A DNA stretch of 64,000 bases from Bartonella schoenbuchensis R1 (lineage in GTDB: Bacteria > Pseudomonadota > Alphaproteobacteria > Rhizobiales > Rhizobiaceae). The notes below the pieces were generated by a model, which had not been told where the DNA came from, did no database searches, and saw only the letters and a list, made by a program, of their open reading frames with translations. The position numbers and the translations under genes are program-made. Location of the stretch: positions 806,001 through 870,000 of the forward strand of contig NZ_CP019789.1 of NCBI RefSeq assembly GCF_002022685.1. The letters are read 5' to 3'. Every line of letters begins with the position of its first letter. Within the stretch, counting starts at the first letter, position 1. Below are positions 1-8,786 of the stretch, one piece after another.

Positions 1-380
1 GCTCACCATAAATAATGTTTCCAAATTCCTTGTAAATTGATAAAAATTATTTATGCTATTTGTAAATTATACCTACCTTCTATTATTCATATAAAGTAAG
101 CTCGGCTTAATTCACAGTTTATATTATGATGTTTTGTTTCTGATTTTATGCTTATAACTTATTTATTTTGTTTAATTTTTATCAACCTTAGGCACACATC
201 ACCTTTCATAAATTATAACAAATATTCTTTTATATTATGTTAATAGCTTGATGAAAGATTATTTTTTAGAATACCATAAATCTAACGAATATAGTCATTC
301 ATGGGTATAAAATTCTACCATACACAAAGAATGTAATTTTCATTACAATAAAAGCTGAAAAAGGGTAAGCGGGCTGATAA
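1..380. other. Non-coding stretch upstream of rlpA
   Basis: A+T-rich sequence with no open reading frame of convincing composition and no RNA gene that I can recognise. It should hold the rlpA promoter and leader; I see no clear -35/-10 pair. The gene to the left lies outside the window. Confidence 0.5.
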
Positions 381-1259
381 ATGCTTTTAAATAGTAAAAG
401 AAAGTTAACCTCCGTTGTTAAAATGATATTTCAATTTGTGCCTATGATTGCTGCTGTTGGTTTATTAACAGCTTGTGCAAACCAAACAACACAATTTGCA
501 GGGAAAAGTTCCACCAATACAACACCTAAGGTAAAGGCTGGAAAGGCTGTTACTGTACCTGAAAAGGCTTTAAATACACAGCATAAATCAAAAAATAAAG
601 GCAGTAGAGCTGTTGTTGGTAAACCTTATCAAATAAAAGGAAAATGGTATTATCCAGAAGATGATCCAACTTATAAACGTGTTGGTCAAGCATCATGGTA
701 TGGTTCAGATTTCCATGGGCGTTTAACTGCAAATGGTGAAATCTATGATATGAATCTCTTAACTGCTGCCCACCCTACGATGCCTTTGCCTAGTTATGCT
801 CGCGTTACAAACCTAGAAAATGGCTCTTCTATTATTGTTAGGGTAAATGACCGTGGTCCTTTTATAAAAGATAGAATTATTGACTTATCCAAACAAGCTG
901 CAACAATTCTTGGTTATGTCAATAAAGGGGTGACGAATATTAAAGTAGAGTATGTCAGCAAAGCGCCTGTAAATGATTATGATAGTGCTTATTTAATGGC
1001 CTCTTATACATCTAGAGATTATAATTCATCTATGATGCTAGCATTAGCAAATACTCTAGAAGACAAAGAAGATAATGTATTTTTTGCGTTTAATACAAGT
1101 CACCAAAAACAGCTGATGAAGGCTGCAGTAAATCCAAAACAATCAATTGGAACTTTTCCGATAAAATTACCAGATATTGGCCCTATTTTGATTAATAAAC
1201 CTACATCACTTAATCAACTAGCTTTTGCTCATAAACTCAATAAAGAAAACTCAAGATAA
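381..1259 (+). CDS. rlpA: RlpA family septal ring lytic transglycosylase, lipoprotein
   Basis: The product has 292 residues. The N-terminus has a basic stretch, a hydrophobic core and the lipobox LLTAC, with the lipidated cysteine at residue 32, so it should be an envelope lipoprotein. The middle (about residues 100-195) is a double-psi beta-barrel of the RlpA type, seen as GQASWYGSDFHGRLTANGE and VRVNDRGPF followed by RIIDLSKQAA. In this family the barrel binds or cleaves denuded glycan strands at the division septum. The C-terminal 90 residues show no SPOR domain that I can recognise, so septal targeting may differ from the E. coli protein. The start at 381 leaves a complete signal peptide. 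The gene stands alone: the next gene on this strand, tmk, begins 540 bases later. Family assignment is firm; catalytic activity is inferred. Confidence 0.88.
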   Translation: MLLNSKRKLTSVVKMIFQFVPMIAAVGLLTACANQTTQFAGKSSTNTTPKVKAGKAVTVPEKALNTQHKSKNKGSRAVVGKPYQIKGKWYYPEDDPTYKRVGQASWYGSDFHGRLTANGEIYDMNLLTAAHPTMPLPSYARVTNLENGSSIIVRVNDRGPFIKDRIIDLSKQAATILGYVNKGVTNIKVEYVSKAPVNDYDSAYLMASYTSRDYNSSMMLALANTLEDKEDNVFFAFNTSHQKQLMKAAVNPKQSIGTFPIKLPDIGPILINKPTSLNQLAFAHKLNKENSR

Positions 1260-1799
1260 GCCTATTGTAATTATCTTAAGAAAAAACGCAAAAAGTAGCA
1301 AATGATCCAAGGAAATATAAATATTTTCATTAAAAAACAAAGCTGAATTAAATATATTTACAGCAAGCCAATAACTGAATGAAATGTTATAAGCAAATCC
1401 TATATAACAAAAAATGTATAATTTATAAATATATTCTTTGTGAAGAATAAATAACCTCTTTTTTGTACAATCTGCTTTTTATATTGATTTTCTAAGCAAA
1501 GAGGAAACAACTGCATAATAGCAATAACATTAAAGTTTTTTTCTTATTTTGGAATTAATGTGGAATTAATGTTTAATAGATAAAAGCGCAAAATCTCTAC
1601 ACCATGATCGCTATTATTGATGGTGCATGATAATATTAAAAAACAGAATAATATTATCTTTTTCCTATTTTCATTAGCAAAATTAATGACAATTGAAGTA
1701 ATATTTTATTTATTTTTAAAATGCGCTTTATAAAATAACAATTGGATGCTTAAAAAAATACTTATAATATAAGCCAAAGTAAGGAATTAAGGTTTATAC
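1260..1799. other. Non-coding gap between rlpA and tmk
   Basis: 540 bases of A+T-rich sequence with stops in all frames. It contains one perfect 11-base tandem duplication (TGGAATTAATG at 1550-1560 and 1561-1571). In many Rhizobiales a dacF-type D,D-carboxypeptidase gene lies between rlpA and tmk (known from memory of related gene orders). I find no recognisable piece of one here. Confidence 0.5.
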
Positions 1800-2444
1800 G
1801 TGTCAGGTTATTTTATTACATTTGAAGGAGGGGAAGGAGCGGGTAAAACGACTCAAATTTCTTTGCTTGCGCAGTATCTTCGTAGCAAAAACTATGATGT
1901 TGTTATAACCCGAGAGCCTGGAGGAACAGCGGGTGCTGAAGCAATGCGCTATGTTTTATTATCAGGTAATACGGAACAATATGGTGCATTCATTGAAGCA
2001 GTCTTGTTTACAGCGGCACGTGTTGACCATGTTAGTGAAGTTATTTTACCTTCTTTGCAGGCAGGAAAAATTATTTTATGCGATCGTTTTATTGATTCTA
2101 TGCGGGTTTATCAGGGGCTTAATAATAAGGTGAATTCTCACCTTCTTTCTGTTTTAGGACGTATCGGTCTGGGTACAGTTATGCCCAATTTGACATTTTT
2201 GTTAGATATACCAGCAACGTTTGGTATGGAGCGCACAGATTTACGAAGGAAAGAAATTGGAAAGATCGATTATTTCGAAAAAGATCAATTAAATATTCAA
2301 GAACAAAGACGACAAGCTTTTCTCCAATTGGCCAGAAATGAACCCTTTAGATTTCGTGTAATTGATGCAACCTGTGCAGTAGAAACGATAGCATCACAAA
2401 TAAAAGATATCTGTCATCAGTTAATATTGGGTCATGTGCTATGA
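1800..2444 (+). CDS. tmk: Thymidylate kinase
   Basis: Phosphorylates dTMP to dTDP with ATP in the cytoplasm, feeding DNA synthesis. The 214-residue product has the P-loop GGEGAGKT at residues 10-17, a TREPGGT motif, the CDRFIDS segment that positions the nucleotide, and a lid region near RRKEIGKIDYF. Length matches the family. The start is GTG at 1800, preceded by a purine-rich AAGGAATTAAGG. Its stop overlaps the holB start (ATGA at 2441-2444), which implies translational coupling in a tmk-holB-metG-tatD operon. Confidence 0.95.
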   Translation: MSGYFITFEGGEGAGKTTQISLLAQYLRSKNYDVVITREPGGTAGAEAMRYVLLSGNTEQYGAFIEAVLFTAARVDHVSEVILPSLQAGKIILCDRFIDSMRVYQGLNNKVNSHLLSVLGRIGLGTVMPNLTFLLDIPATFGMERTDLRRKEIGKIDYFEKDQLNIQEQRRQAFLQLARNEPFRFRVIDATCAVETIASQIKDICHQLILGHVL

Positions 2445-3496
2445 GTGATATCAATTTTTTGCGCCAATATGACGATATCGAAGGAGTTTTATCACCATCA
2501 CAAAATAACATCATCATCGGTCATAAAGAAGTTCGTCACTTTTTGGCGCAAATACGTAAAGAAGGGCGTGTACATCATGCATTATTATTTGAAGGAGAGC
2601 GAGGGATTGGTAAAGCAACATTAGCATTTCACTTTGCTTGGAATATTTTAAGTAATCAAGAAAGTGATTTTTTGCAGCCAGAATATGATTCAGTTGTATG
2701 GCACCAGATAATGCAGGGTAGTCACCCTGGTCTTATACACGTTTCTCGCCATTTTGATTTAAAAACACAAAAGTTCAAAACAAGTATATCAATTGATGAT
2801 ATCCGTGATGTCACACATTTTTTGAACCAAACATCGCAAGATGGTGGATGGCGTATTATTATTATCGACTCTGCAGATGATATGAGTAGAAGTGCTGCTA
2901 ATGCAATTCTCAAAATGCTTGAAGAGCCTCCAGTAAAGGCTTTATTTATTATTATTACACATTGTTCAGGAAAATTACTTCCGACAATTCGCTCACGTTG
3001 TCAACAAATCTCTTTGCGACCATTGTGTGATGATGAGATGAAACAAGTTATTTCACATATTCTTTCTGATCAGGGGGGAGCTGATAAAGAAACTATGGAA
3101 ATGGTTATTCAAAAATCCCAAGGAAATCCTCGAAAAGCGCTCTTACTTACGTGTTATAGTGGGCTTGAAATTGTTCAAACTATTGATAGTTTTTTAGAAC
3201 AATCAGTTTGTAATCTAGCTCTTGTCCACAATCTTGCTCAGACACTTTCGTCATCAGATTCGGATGTCAAATTTCAACAATTTTGTGATGAAATTCTTGA
3301 TAAGATTCAAAAAAAAGCTATTGTTTTGGCTGAAAAGGGGATTCTTACTCTTTCAAAAAAATATGCACAAACATGGCAAGAGATTTATCAGGAAATAGCA
3401 CAACTGCAATCATTTAATCTTGATAAAAAGCAATTTATTATCAATCTACTTTTTAAAGTTCATAAGATCATTCACGAATCTAAGCTTTTTCCGTGA
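2441..3496 (+). CDS. holB: DNA polymerase III subunit delta-prime
   Basis: Clamp-loader AAA+ subunit that helps load the sliding clamp during replication. The 351-residue product has a Walker A motif GERGIGKAT at about residues 52-60. A degenerate Walker B region, IIIDSADDMS, is followed by the typical ANAILKMLEEPP segment, and TIRSRCQ carries the SRC motif that contacts a neighbouring subunit. The gene overlaps tmk by 4 bases. The zinc-binding cysteine set of gamma/tau is not evident, which fits delta-prime rather than DnaX. Confidence 0.93.
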   Translation: MSDINFLRQYDDIEGVLSPSQNNIIIGHKEVRHFLAQIRKEGRVHHALLFEGERGIGKATLAFHFAWNILSNQESDFLQPEYDSVVWHQIMQGSHPGLIHVSRHFDLKTQKFKTSISIDDIRDVTHFLNQTSQDGGWRIIIIDSADDMSRSAANAILKMLEEPPVKALFIIITHCSGKLLPTIRSRCQQISLRPLCDDEMKQVISHILSDQGGADKETMEMVIQKSQGNPRKALLLTCYSGLEIVQTIDSFLEQSVCNLALVHNLAQTLSSSDSDVKFQQFCDEILDKIQKKAIVLAEKGILTLSKKYAQTWQEIYQEIAQLQSFNLDKKQFIINLLFKVHKIIHESKLFP

Positions 3497-3556
3497 CAAT
3501 GTAATTAATAGGCGTTATGTCATTGTATCCTTTTTTATGTTTCAACTGGGTATAAC

Positions 3557-5115
3557 ATGCGTGACACATATTATATAACAACTCCAATTTTTTATCCTAA
3601 TGGTGCTCCGCATATTGGGCATGCTTATAATGCAATTGCGAGTGATTCTTTAGCCCGTTTTCAACGATTAGACGGTAAAGACGTATTTTTTCTATCTGGC
3701 ACGGATGAGCATGGTCTCAAAATGCAACAGGCGGCAGAGGCATTGAACATAACACCTCAGCAACTTGCAGACCGTAACAGTGCTATCTTTCAAAAGATGC
3801 TTACAAAGTTAAACTGTTCTAACGATGATTTCATTCGCACAACAGAAGAAAGACATCACCGAACCTGTCAAGCGATTTGGAAAAAATGGAAGCTAATGGA
3901 GATATTTACCTTGATCGTTATGCCGGTTGGTATTCGGTTCGTCAAGAATCTTATTATGAAGAAAAGGATACCCAAATTGGGGAAGATGGAATCCGTCGTG
4001 AAAAAGAGCTAGGATCTCCAGTTGAGTGGAATGAAGAAGAAAGTTATTTTTTTAAGCTTTCTCGTTATGAAAAAGCTCTTCTTGAGCATTATGAAAAATA
4101 TCCTGATTTCATTGCTCCCAATGAACGGCGTAATGAGATTATAAGTTTTATCAAATCAGGGTTGAAAGATATTTCCATTTCTCGGACGAATTTTAATTGG
4201 GGAGTTGGTGTCCCCAATAACTCAAAGCATGTAATGTACGTTTGGGTTGATGCACTTACAAATTATCTTACAGCAATTGATTTTTTTAATGAAATATCAA
4301 AAAAACGTCATTTTTGGTCTGCAAGTACTCATATTATTGGCAAGGATATTATTCGTTTCCACGCAATCTATTGGCCGGCGTTTTTAATGTCAGCTGGGAT
4401 TGAATTGCCTAAACGTATTTTTGCGCACGGTTTTTTGTTAAATCGCGGTGCAAAAATGTCAAAATCCGTTGGAAATGTAGTTGATCCTTTTGAAATAATT
4501 GACCGTTATGGCCTTGATCAAGTCCGTTATTTTTTTCTTCGTGAAGTACCATTCGGGCAAGATGGTAGTTATAATCACGAAAGTTTTGTAAATCGTATTA
4601 CTGCAGATCTTGTTAATGATCTTGGCAATTTAGCGCAACGCTCTTTATCCATGATACAAAAAAATTGTGACGCAAAAATTCCTGCACCAACTGATTTTTT
4701 AGCTCAGGATGAACAACTTTTAGAACAATCTCTTCAAGTAATTGAGGTTGCACGCCAAGCTATGTCACGCCAGGCACCACATTTAGCACTTTCAGCTATT
4801 TTTTCAGTTGTAGCAGATGCTAACCGCTATTTTGCCAGTGAAGAGCCTTGGAGTTTATGTAAAAGTAATCCAGAAAGATTTTTTACAGTTCTTTATGTAA
4901 CTTTGGAAGTTTTACGACGGATAGGTATTATGCTCTTGCCTTTTATTCCTCAATCAGCTGCTAAACTTCTTGATAGTCTTGCAATTGCTAAAGAAGATCG
5001 CTTATTACATCATATAAGCGATTCAAAAATTAAAGAAGGTGAAAATCTTCCATTACCGGTGCCGATTTTTCCCCGTTATGTCTTTAAGAAAGCTGATGTG
5101 AATGATGTTGATTGA
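3557..5115 (+). CDS. metG: Methionyl-tRNA synthetase, interrupted by a one-base frameshift
   Basis: Charges tRNA-Met with methionine. The N-terminal frame (from ATG 3557) has the class I HIGH motif (PHIGHAYNA, residues 18-26) and LSGTDEHG. The downstream frame carries the KMSKS motif ([10 protein letters not shown]), the anticodon-binding helical region and the stop at 5115. The frames join at an A6 run (3881-3886). With seven A the protein would read [21 protein letters not shown] and be 519 residues, normal for this family in Rhizobiales. As given, the first frame stops at 4012. Because the enzyme is essential, a miscalled homopolymer is more likely than true loss. The gene overlaps tatD by about 10 bases. 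Confidence 0.9.
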
Positions 5116-5878
5116 TACGCACTGTCATCTTGATTTTGAAGATTTTGCTCAGGATTTAGATGGTGTTATTCAACGGGCTTTAGCTGTTGATGTTGGGCGC
5201 ATGATAACAATTTCAACACATGTTCATAAGTTGGATAAACTTTTAGCAATCACAAAAGCTTATGAACAGGTTTTTTGTTCTGTTGGTACTCACCCCAATC
5301 ATGTGTGTGAAGAACAAAATATTAAAGCTGAAAATCTTATTTGTTTATCAAAACATCCCAAAATTGTTGCATTTGGTGAGTCTGGGCTTGATTATTATTA
5401 TAATTATAGTTCACCACAAGAACAAAAGAAGAGCTTTCGGGAACATATCATTGCTTCTCGGGAAACACAGCTGCCTCTTGTAATTCATTCACGTAATGCA
5501 GATGCTGATATGGAGCAGATATTACGTGAACAAATGAAAGAAGGGGAATTTCCATTTATTTTTCATTGTTATTCGTCTGGTATGCAACTTGCTCGTGCTG
5601 GCATTGAGCTTGGTGGCTATATATCTTTTTCAGGTATTCTCACTTTTAAAAATGCACTCGAAATTCGTGAAATAGCAAAAATTGTGCCTCATGAACGTTT
5701 GTTAATTGAAACAGATTCACCATTTTTAGCACCTGTTCCTTACCGTGGGCAAACAAATGAGCCGTCTTTTGTGCGTCATACAGCGATTATCTTGGCTGAA
5801 ACTCTCGGCTTAAGTATTGAAGAAATCGCTCAGATAACAACACAAAATGCTTTTCGTTTATTTAGCAAAATGAAATAA
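5105..5878 (+). CDS. tatD: TatD family metal-dependent DNase/hydrolase
   Basis: A TIM-barrel amidohydrolase-like protein of 257 residues. The metal site is visible: DTHCHLD near the N-terminus, GESGLDYYY in the middle, IHSRNAD, FHCYSSG and IETDSPFL towards the end. TatD proteins act as 3'-5' exonucleases or DNases in repair and turnover. I chose the second of two adjacent ATG codons (5102 and 5105) because the family usually begins MLIDTHCH. It overlaps the metG end, and the next gene follows after 4 bases, so it belongs to the tmk-holB-metG operon. Confidence 0.9.
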   Translation: MLIDTHCHLDFEDFAQDLDGVIQRALAVDVGRMITISTHVHKLDKLLAITKAYEQVFCSVGTHPNHVCEEQNIKAENLICLSKHPKIVAFGESGLDYYYNYSSPQEQKKSFREHIIASRETQLPLVIHSRNADADMEQILREQMKEGEFPFIFHCYSSGMQLARAGIELGGYISFSGILTFKNALEIREIAKIVPHERLLIETDSPFLAPVPYRGQTNEPSFVRHTAIILAETLGLSIEEIAQITTQNAFRLFSKMK

Positions 5879-5882
5879 AAGA

Positions 5883-6695
5883 ATGTTTGATTGTTACCGA
5901 TTTACGATATTGGGTTGTGGTTCATCTCCAGGTGTACCGCGTCCCAATGGTTATTGGGGAGCTTGTGATGCGAACAATCCGAAAAATAAACGTTATAGAA
6001 CTTCTCTTTTAGTTGAACGAATTGATAAATCGGGAAAGAAAACAACAGTTGTTATTGATACAGGTCCAGATTTTCGATCACAAATGATAAAATCGCATGT
6101 TAATTATCTTGATGCTGCTGTCTATACACATCCTCATGCAGATCATGTTCATGGTATTGATGATTTACGTAGTTATGCGCTTGCCCAAAAATGTTTAATA
6201 GATATTTATGCAAATGCATTTACGTTAAAGTATCTTAATGAGTCTTTTGGTTATTGTTTTCAAACACCAAAGGGTTCCAATTATTCCCCCATTTTAAAGG
6301 CACATCTTATAAATGAAAACAGTAAATTTACAATTCAAGGGCAGGGCGGAGCAATTACTTTTAACACACATTTACAATTTCATGGTGCTATTAACTCTTT
6401 GGGTTTTCGTATTGGCAATGTTGCTTACTGTACAGATGTAAATCAATTTCCTGTAGAAGCATTACAAAACCTTATGGATTTAGATGTTTTAATTATTGAC
6501 TCTCTTCAGTTTAAACCCCATCCAAGTCATTTTTCGGTTGATCAAGCATTGCATTGGATAAAGTATTTAAAGCCTAAACGAGCTATATTAACTCATATGG
6601 ATAATTCGCTTGATTATAATGATGTTTTAAATTACGTCCCACCAAACGTTGAACCTGCTTATCAAGGTCTTACCTTTGAAACAAATGTACTCTAG
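5883..6695 (+). CDS. MBL-fold metallohydrolase (PhnP/RNase Z-like)
   Basis: The 270-residue product has the metallo-beta-lactamase core: GCGSSPGVPRP at the N-terminus, the HxHxDH zinc motif as HPHADHVHGIDD, a later CTDVN strand and THMDNSLDY near the end. Related proteins include phosphodiesterases such as PhnP and RNase Z-like enzymes; the substrate cannot be read from sequence. It starts 4 bases after tatD and probably ends that operon. The same neighbour pair is common in Rhizobiales. Confidence 0.85.
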   Translation: MFDCYRFTILGCGSSPGVPRPNGYWGACDANNPKNKRYRTSLLVERIDKSGKKTTVVIDTGPDFRSQMIKSHVNYLDAAVYTHPHADHVHGIDDLRSYALAQKCLIDIYANAFTLKYLNESFGYCFQTPKGSNYSPILKAHLINENSKFTIQGQGGAITFNTHLQFHGAINSLGFRIGNVAYCTDVNQFPVEALQNLMDLDVLIIDSLQFKPHPSHFSVDQALHWIKYLKPKRAILTHMDNSLDYNDVLNYVPPNVEPAYQGLTFETNVL

Positions 6696-7022
6696 AATAT
6701 ATAAAATTATTGAATTTGCGTACAATAAAGTCATGAAATAGAGAATAATTTGAGTTTTAATGTCAATTGAAAGAAAACTAAATTAAACAAAGTATATAGG
6801 CTTTATCTAACAATTACAGTGTATATTACATATTCTTTACAATAATTATTCTCTCTTTTTTGCAAAATTAAGTGTCAATATATTTCTTTTGAGAAGTGGA
6901 TCCAATACAATTTTCTAGGTACTATAGCGCTACAAAAAAAGGTTTGTGTAGAAAAATTAGAAAAAGAAAATATGCATTTTTGTTTATATTTCCTATTTTT
7001 ATAGAAGGGTAAATTTATATTA
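6696..7022. other. Non-coding gap upstream of divK
   Basis: 327 bases with no reading frame of note. It should contain the divK promoter and leader. I looked for full CtrA half-site pairs (TTAA-N7-TTAA) and did not find a convincing one. Confidence 0.4.
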
Positions 7023-7388
7023 ATGTTAAAGAAAGTCATGATCGTAGAAGATAACGAACTGAATATGAAGTTATTCCGTGATCTTGTAGAGGTGAGTGGC
7101 TATGAAACCGTTGAAACACGTAATGGTCTTATTGCATTAGATTTAGCTCGCTCGACAAAGCCCTCTCTTATTATTATGGATATTCAGTTACCTGAAGTTT
7201 CAGGGATTGATGTTATTAAACAACTAAAAGAGGATGAAGAACTTAAATCTATTCCTATTGTTGCTGTAACAGCTTTTGCCATGAAGGGGGATGAAGAGCG
7301 CATTCGTGCAAGTGGATGTGAGGAATATATGTCAAAACCTATTTCTGTTCCGCATTTTATTACAATGCTGAAGTCTTTTTTAGACTGA
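7023..7388 (+). CDS. divK: Single-domain response regulator DivK
   Basis: A stand-alone receiver domain of 121 residues with all catalytic residues: acidic pocket E9-D10, phospho-acceptor D53 in [10 protein letters not shown]83 in AVTAFA and K105 in MSKPIS. In alphaproteobacteria DivK is phosphorylated by PleC/DivJ-type kinases and signals through DivL and CckA to CtrA, controlling asymmetric division. In many relatives divK is followed directly by pleD; here the next thing is a terminator and then rpsI on the other strand, so the diguanylate cyclase partner is not beside it. Length and motifs make DivK much more likely than a CheY or Spo0F type protein. Confidence 0.9.
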   Translation: MLKKVMIVEDNELNMKLFRDLVEVSGYETVETRNGLIALDLARSTKPSLIIMDIQLPEVSGIDVIKQLKEDEELKSIPIVAVTAFAMKGDEERIRASGCEEYMSKPISVPHFITMLKSFLD

Positions 7389-7474
7389 AGTTGTTATTCA
7401 GTTTTCTTTTTAATGGTAATAGGAAGTAAACTGAGAGTGTAATTTTCAAAAATAGTTTTTTAATATACTATTAA

Positions 7475-7499
7475 AAAACCCCACTAAAAGTGGGGTTTT
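7475..7499. terminator. Bidirectional intrinsic terminator between divK and rpsI
   Basis: A perfect inverted repeat, AAAACCCCACT-AAA-AGTGGGGTTTT. The G+C-rich 7-base stem is flanked by A on the left and T on the right, so it can terminate divK on the plus strand and rpsI on the minus strand. Confidence 0.9.
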
Positions 7500-7522
7500 A
7501 CGTATCATACAAGAACTGAAAA

Positions 7523-8020
7523 TTAACGCTTTGAGAATTGGAAAGAACGACGCGCTTTCGCTTTACCATATTTTTTACGTTCAACAACACGACTATCTCG
7601 TGTAAGAAACCCACCTTTTTTTAAGATAGGACGAAGTTCTGGTTCATAGTAAGTTAAAGCTTTAGAAATTCCATGACGTACTGCACCTGCTTGGCCAGAA
7701 AGACCACCACCAGCAACAGTTGCAACAATGTCAAATTGGGTATCTCTGTTGGTTATAACAATCGGCTGACGAAGAATCATTCTAAGAACAGGACGGGCAA
7801 AATATTTATCAAACTCTTTATTATTAATAGTAATTTTTCCAGAGCCTGGCTTGACCCATACGCGAGCAACAGCATCTTTACGTTTTCCTGTTGCATAAGC
7901 ACGCTTTTGTGAATCAAGTTTTTGCACGTGAATAGGAGCAGCAACACTTTCACTTTTATTATTAACTTCTACAGTCGATATTGTTGCACCAAGTTCAGAA
8001 AGAGAATTAATTTCAGCCAT
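7523..8020 (-). CDS. rpsI: 30S ribosomal protein S9
   Basis: The 165-residue product has the conserved core [30 protein letters not shown] and the basic C-terminus ending in FSKR, which reaches into the ribosomal P site. An N-terminal extension of about 35 residues relative to E. coli is usual in Rhizobiales. It lies 3 bases after rplM in the classic rplM-rpsI operon and ends at the shared terminator. Confidence 0.97.
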   Translation of the reverse strand: MAEINSLSELGATISTVEVNNKSESVAAPIHVQKLDSQKRAYATGKRKDAVARVWVKPGSGKITINNKEFDKYFARPVLRMILRQPIVITNRDTQFDIVATVAGGGLSGQAGAVRHGISKALTYYEPELRPILKKGGFLTRDSRVVERKKYGKAKARRSFQFSKR

Positions 8021-8023
8021 AAT

Positions 8024-8488
8024 TTAAGCAATCCTTTTATTTTTGCGGTTTAGAGCACCGACATCAAGAGCTTCGGGCTGTTGCGCTGCATGCGGATGTT
8101 GACTACCGGCATAAACACGTAAATTTTTCATTTGACGGCGACCGAGTGGACCACGAGGAATCATGCGCTCTACTGCTTTTTCAACAATTCGCTCAGGAAA
8201 ACGACCTTCAAGAATTTGACGAGCTGTACGCTCTTTGATGCCACCGATATAGCCAGTGTGCCAATAATATTTTTTATCAGTATATTTTTTGCCAGTAAGA
8301 GCCACTTTTTCTGCATTGATAACAATGACATTGTCACCATCATCGACATGGGGGGTAAAAGTAGTTTTATGTTTGCCACGTAAGCGATTGGCAACGAGCG
8401 TGGCAAGACGACCTAAAACAAGGTTTTCTGCGTTAATAATAACCCATTTCTTTACCACTTCAGTTGGCTTTTGTGAAAAAGTTGCCAT
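8024..8488 (-). CDS. rplM: 50S ribosomal protein L13
   Basis: The 154-residue product is a full-length L13, with [16 protein letters not shown], the [13 protein letters not shown] segment and [18 protein letters not shown]. It is the first gene of the rplM-rpsI operon. In related bacteria L13 binds 23S rRNA early in 50S assembly. Start at 8488 (ATG), preceded by AAGGAT. Confidence 0.97.
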   Translation of the reverse strand: MATFSQKPTEVVKKWVIINAENLVLGRLATLVANRLRGKHKTTFTPHVDDGDNVIVINAEKVALTGKKYTDKKYYWHTGYIGGIKERTARQILEGRFPERIVEKAVERMIPRGPLGRRQMKNLRVYAGSQHPHAAQQPEALDVGALNRKNKRIA

Positions 8489-8590
8489 AGAAGTATCCTT
8501 TATTAAAGCCCTTTAATATGAAAACATTTTTATTATTTTACGTTGTGAATGATTACCACAACAAAATACATCTCAGTATATATTATCTGT

Positions 8591-8619
8591 CTGATATAAT
8601 GTCTTACGATTTGCGTCAA
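8591..8619 (-). promoter_or_regulatory. Candidate sigma-70 promoter of rplM-rpsI
   Basis: On the minus strand, TCTTGACG (-35 core TTGACG, 8614-8619) is followed after 17 bases by TATCAG (8591-8596). An overlapping TATATC gives 15-base spacing. CTTGAC is the favoured -35 in alphaproteobacteria. It lies about 100 bases before the rplM start. No start-site data, so only a candidate. Confidence 0.35.
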
Positions 8620-8786
8620 GAAAAAATAAAAACTAATAAAACAACGCAATTACAAATAAGAGTATTATAACGCTCTTAAGTGTAACAGTCTATTCATATC
8701 ATGAGATAAAATATGATGCTATATAAAATATTTCATCTTTTAAGTGCTAATTGTATTTTTGCTACTTTCGTTGTACATAAAGGATA

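Noticed and set aside
3886..5115. Two separate genes in metG (N-terminal and C-terminal halves)
   Set aside because: The halves meet at an A6 run with continuous family sequence, and the second lacks its own ribosome binding site; a single gene with a one-base shift is simpler.
7023..7388. CheY or Spo0F-like chemotaxis regulator
   Set aside because: The sequence follows DivK closely ([11 protein letters not shown] start, [18 protein letters not shown]) and there are no chemotaxis genes nearby.
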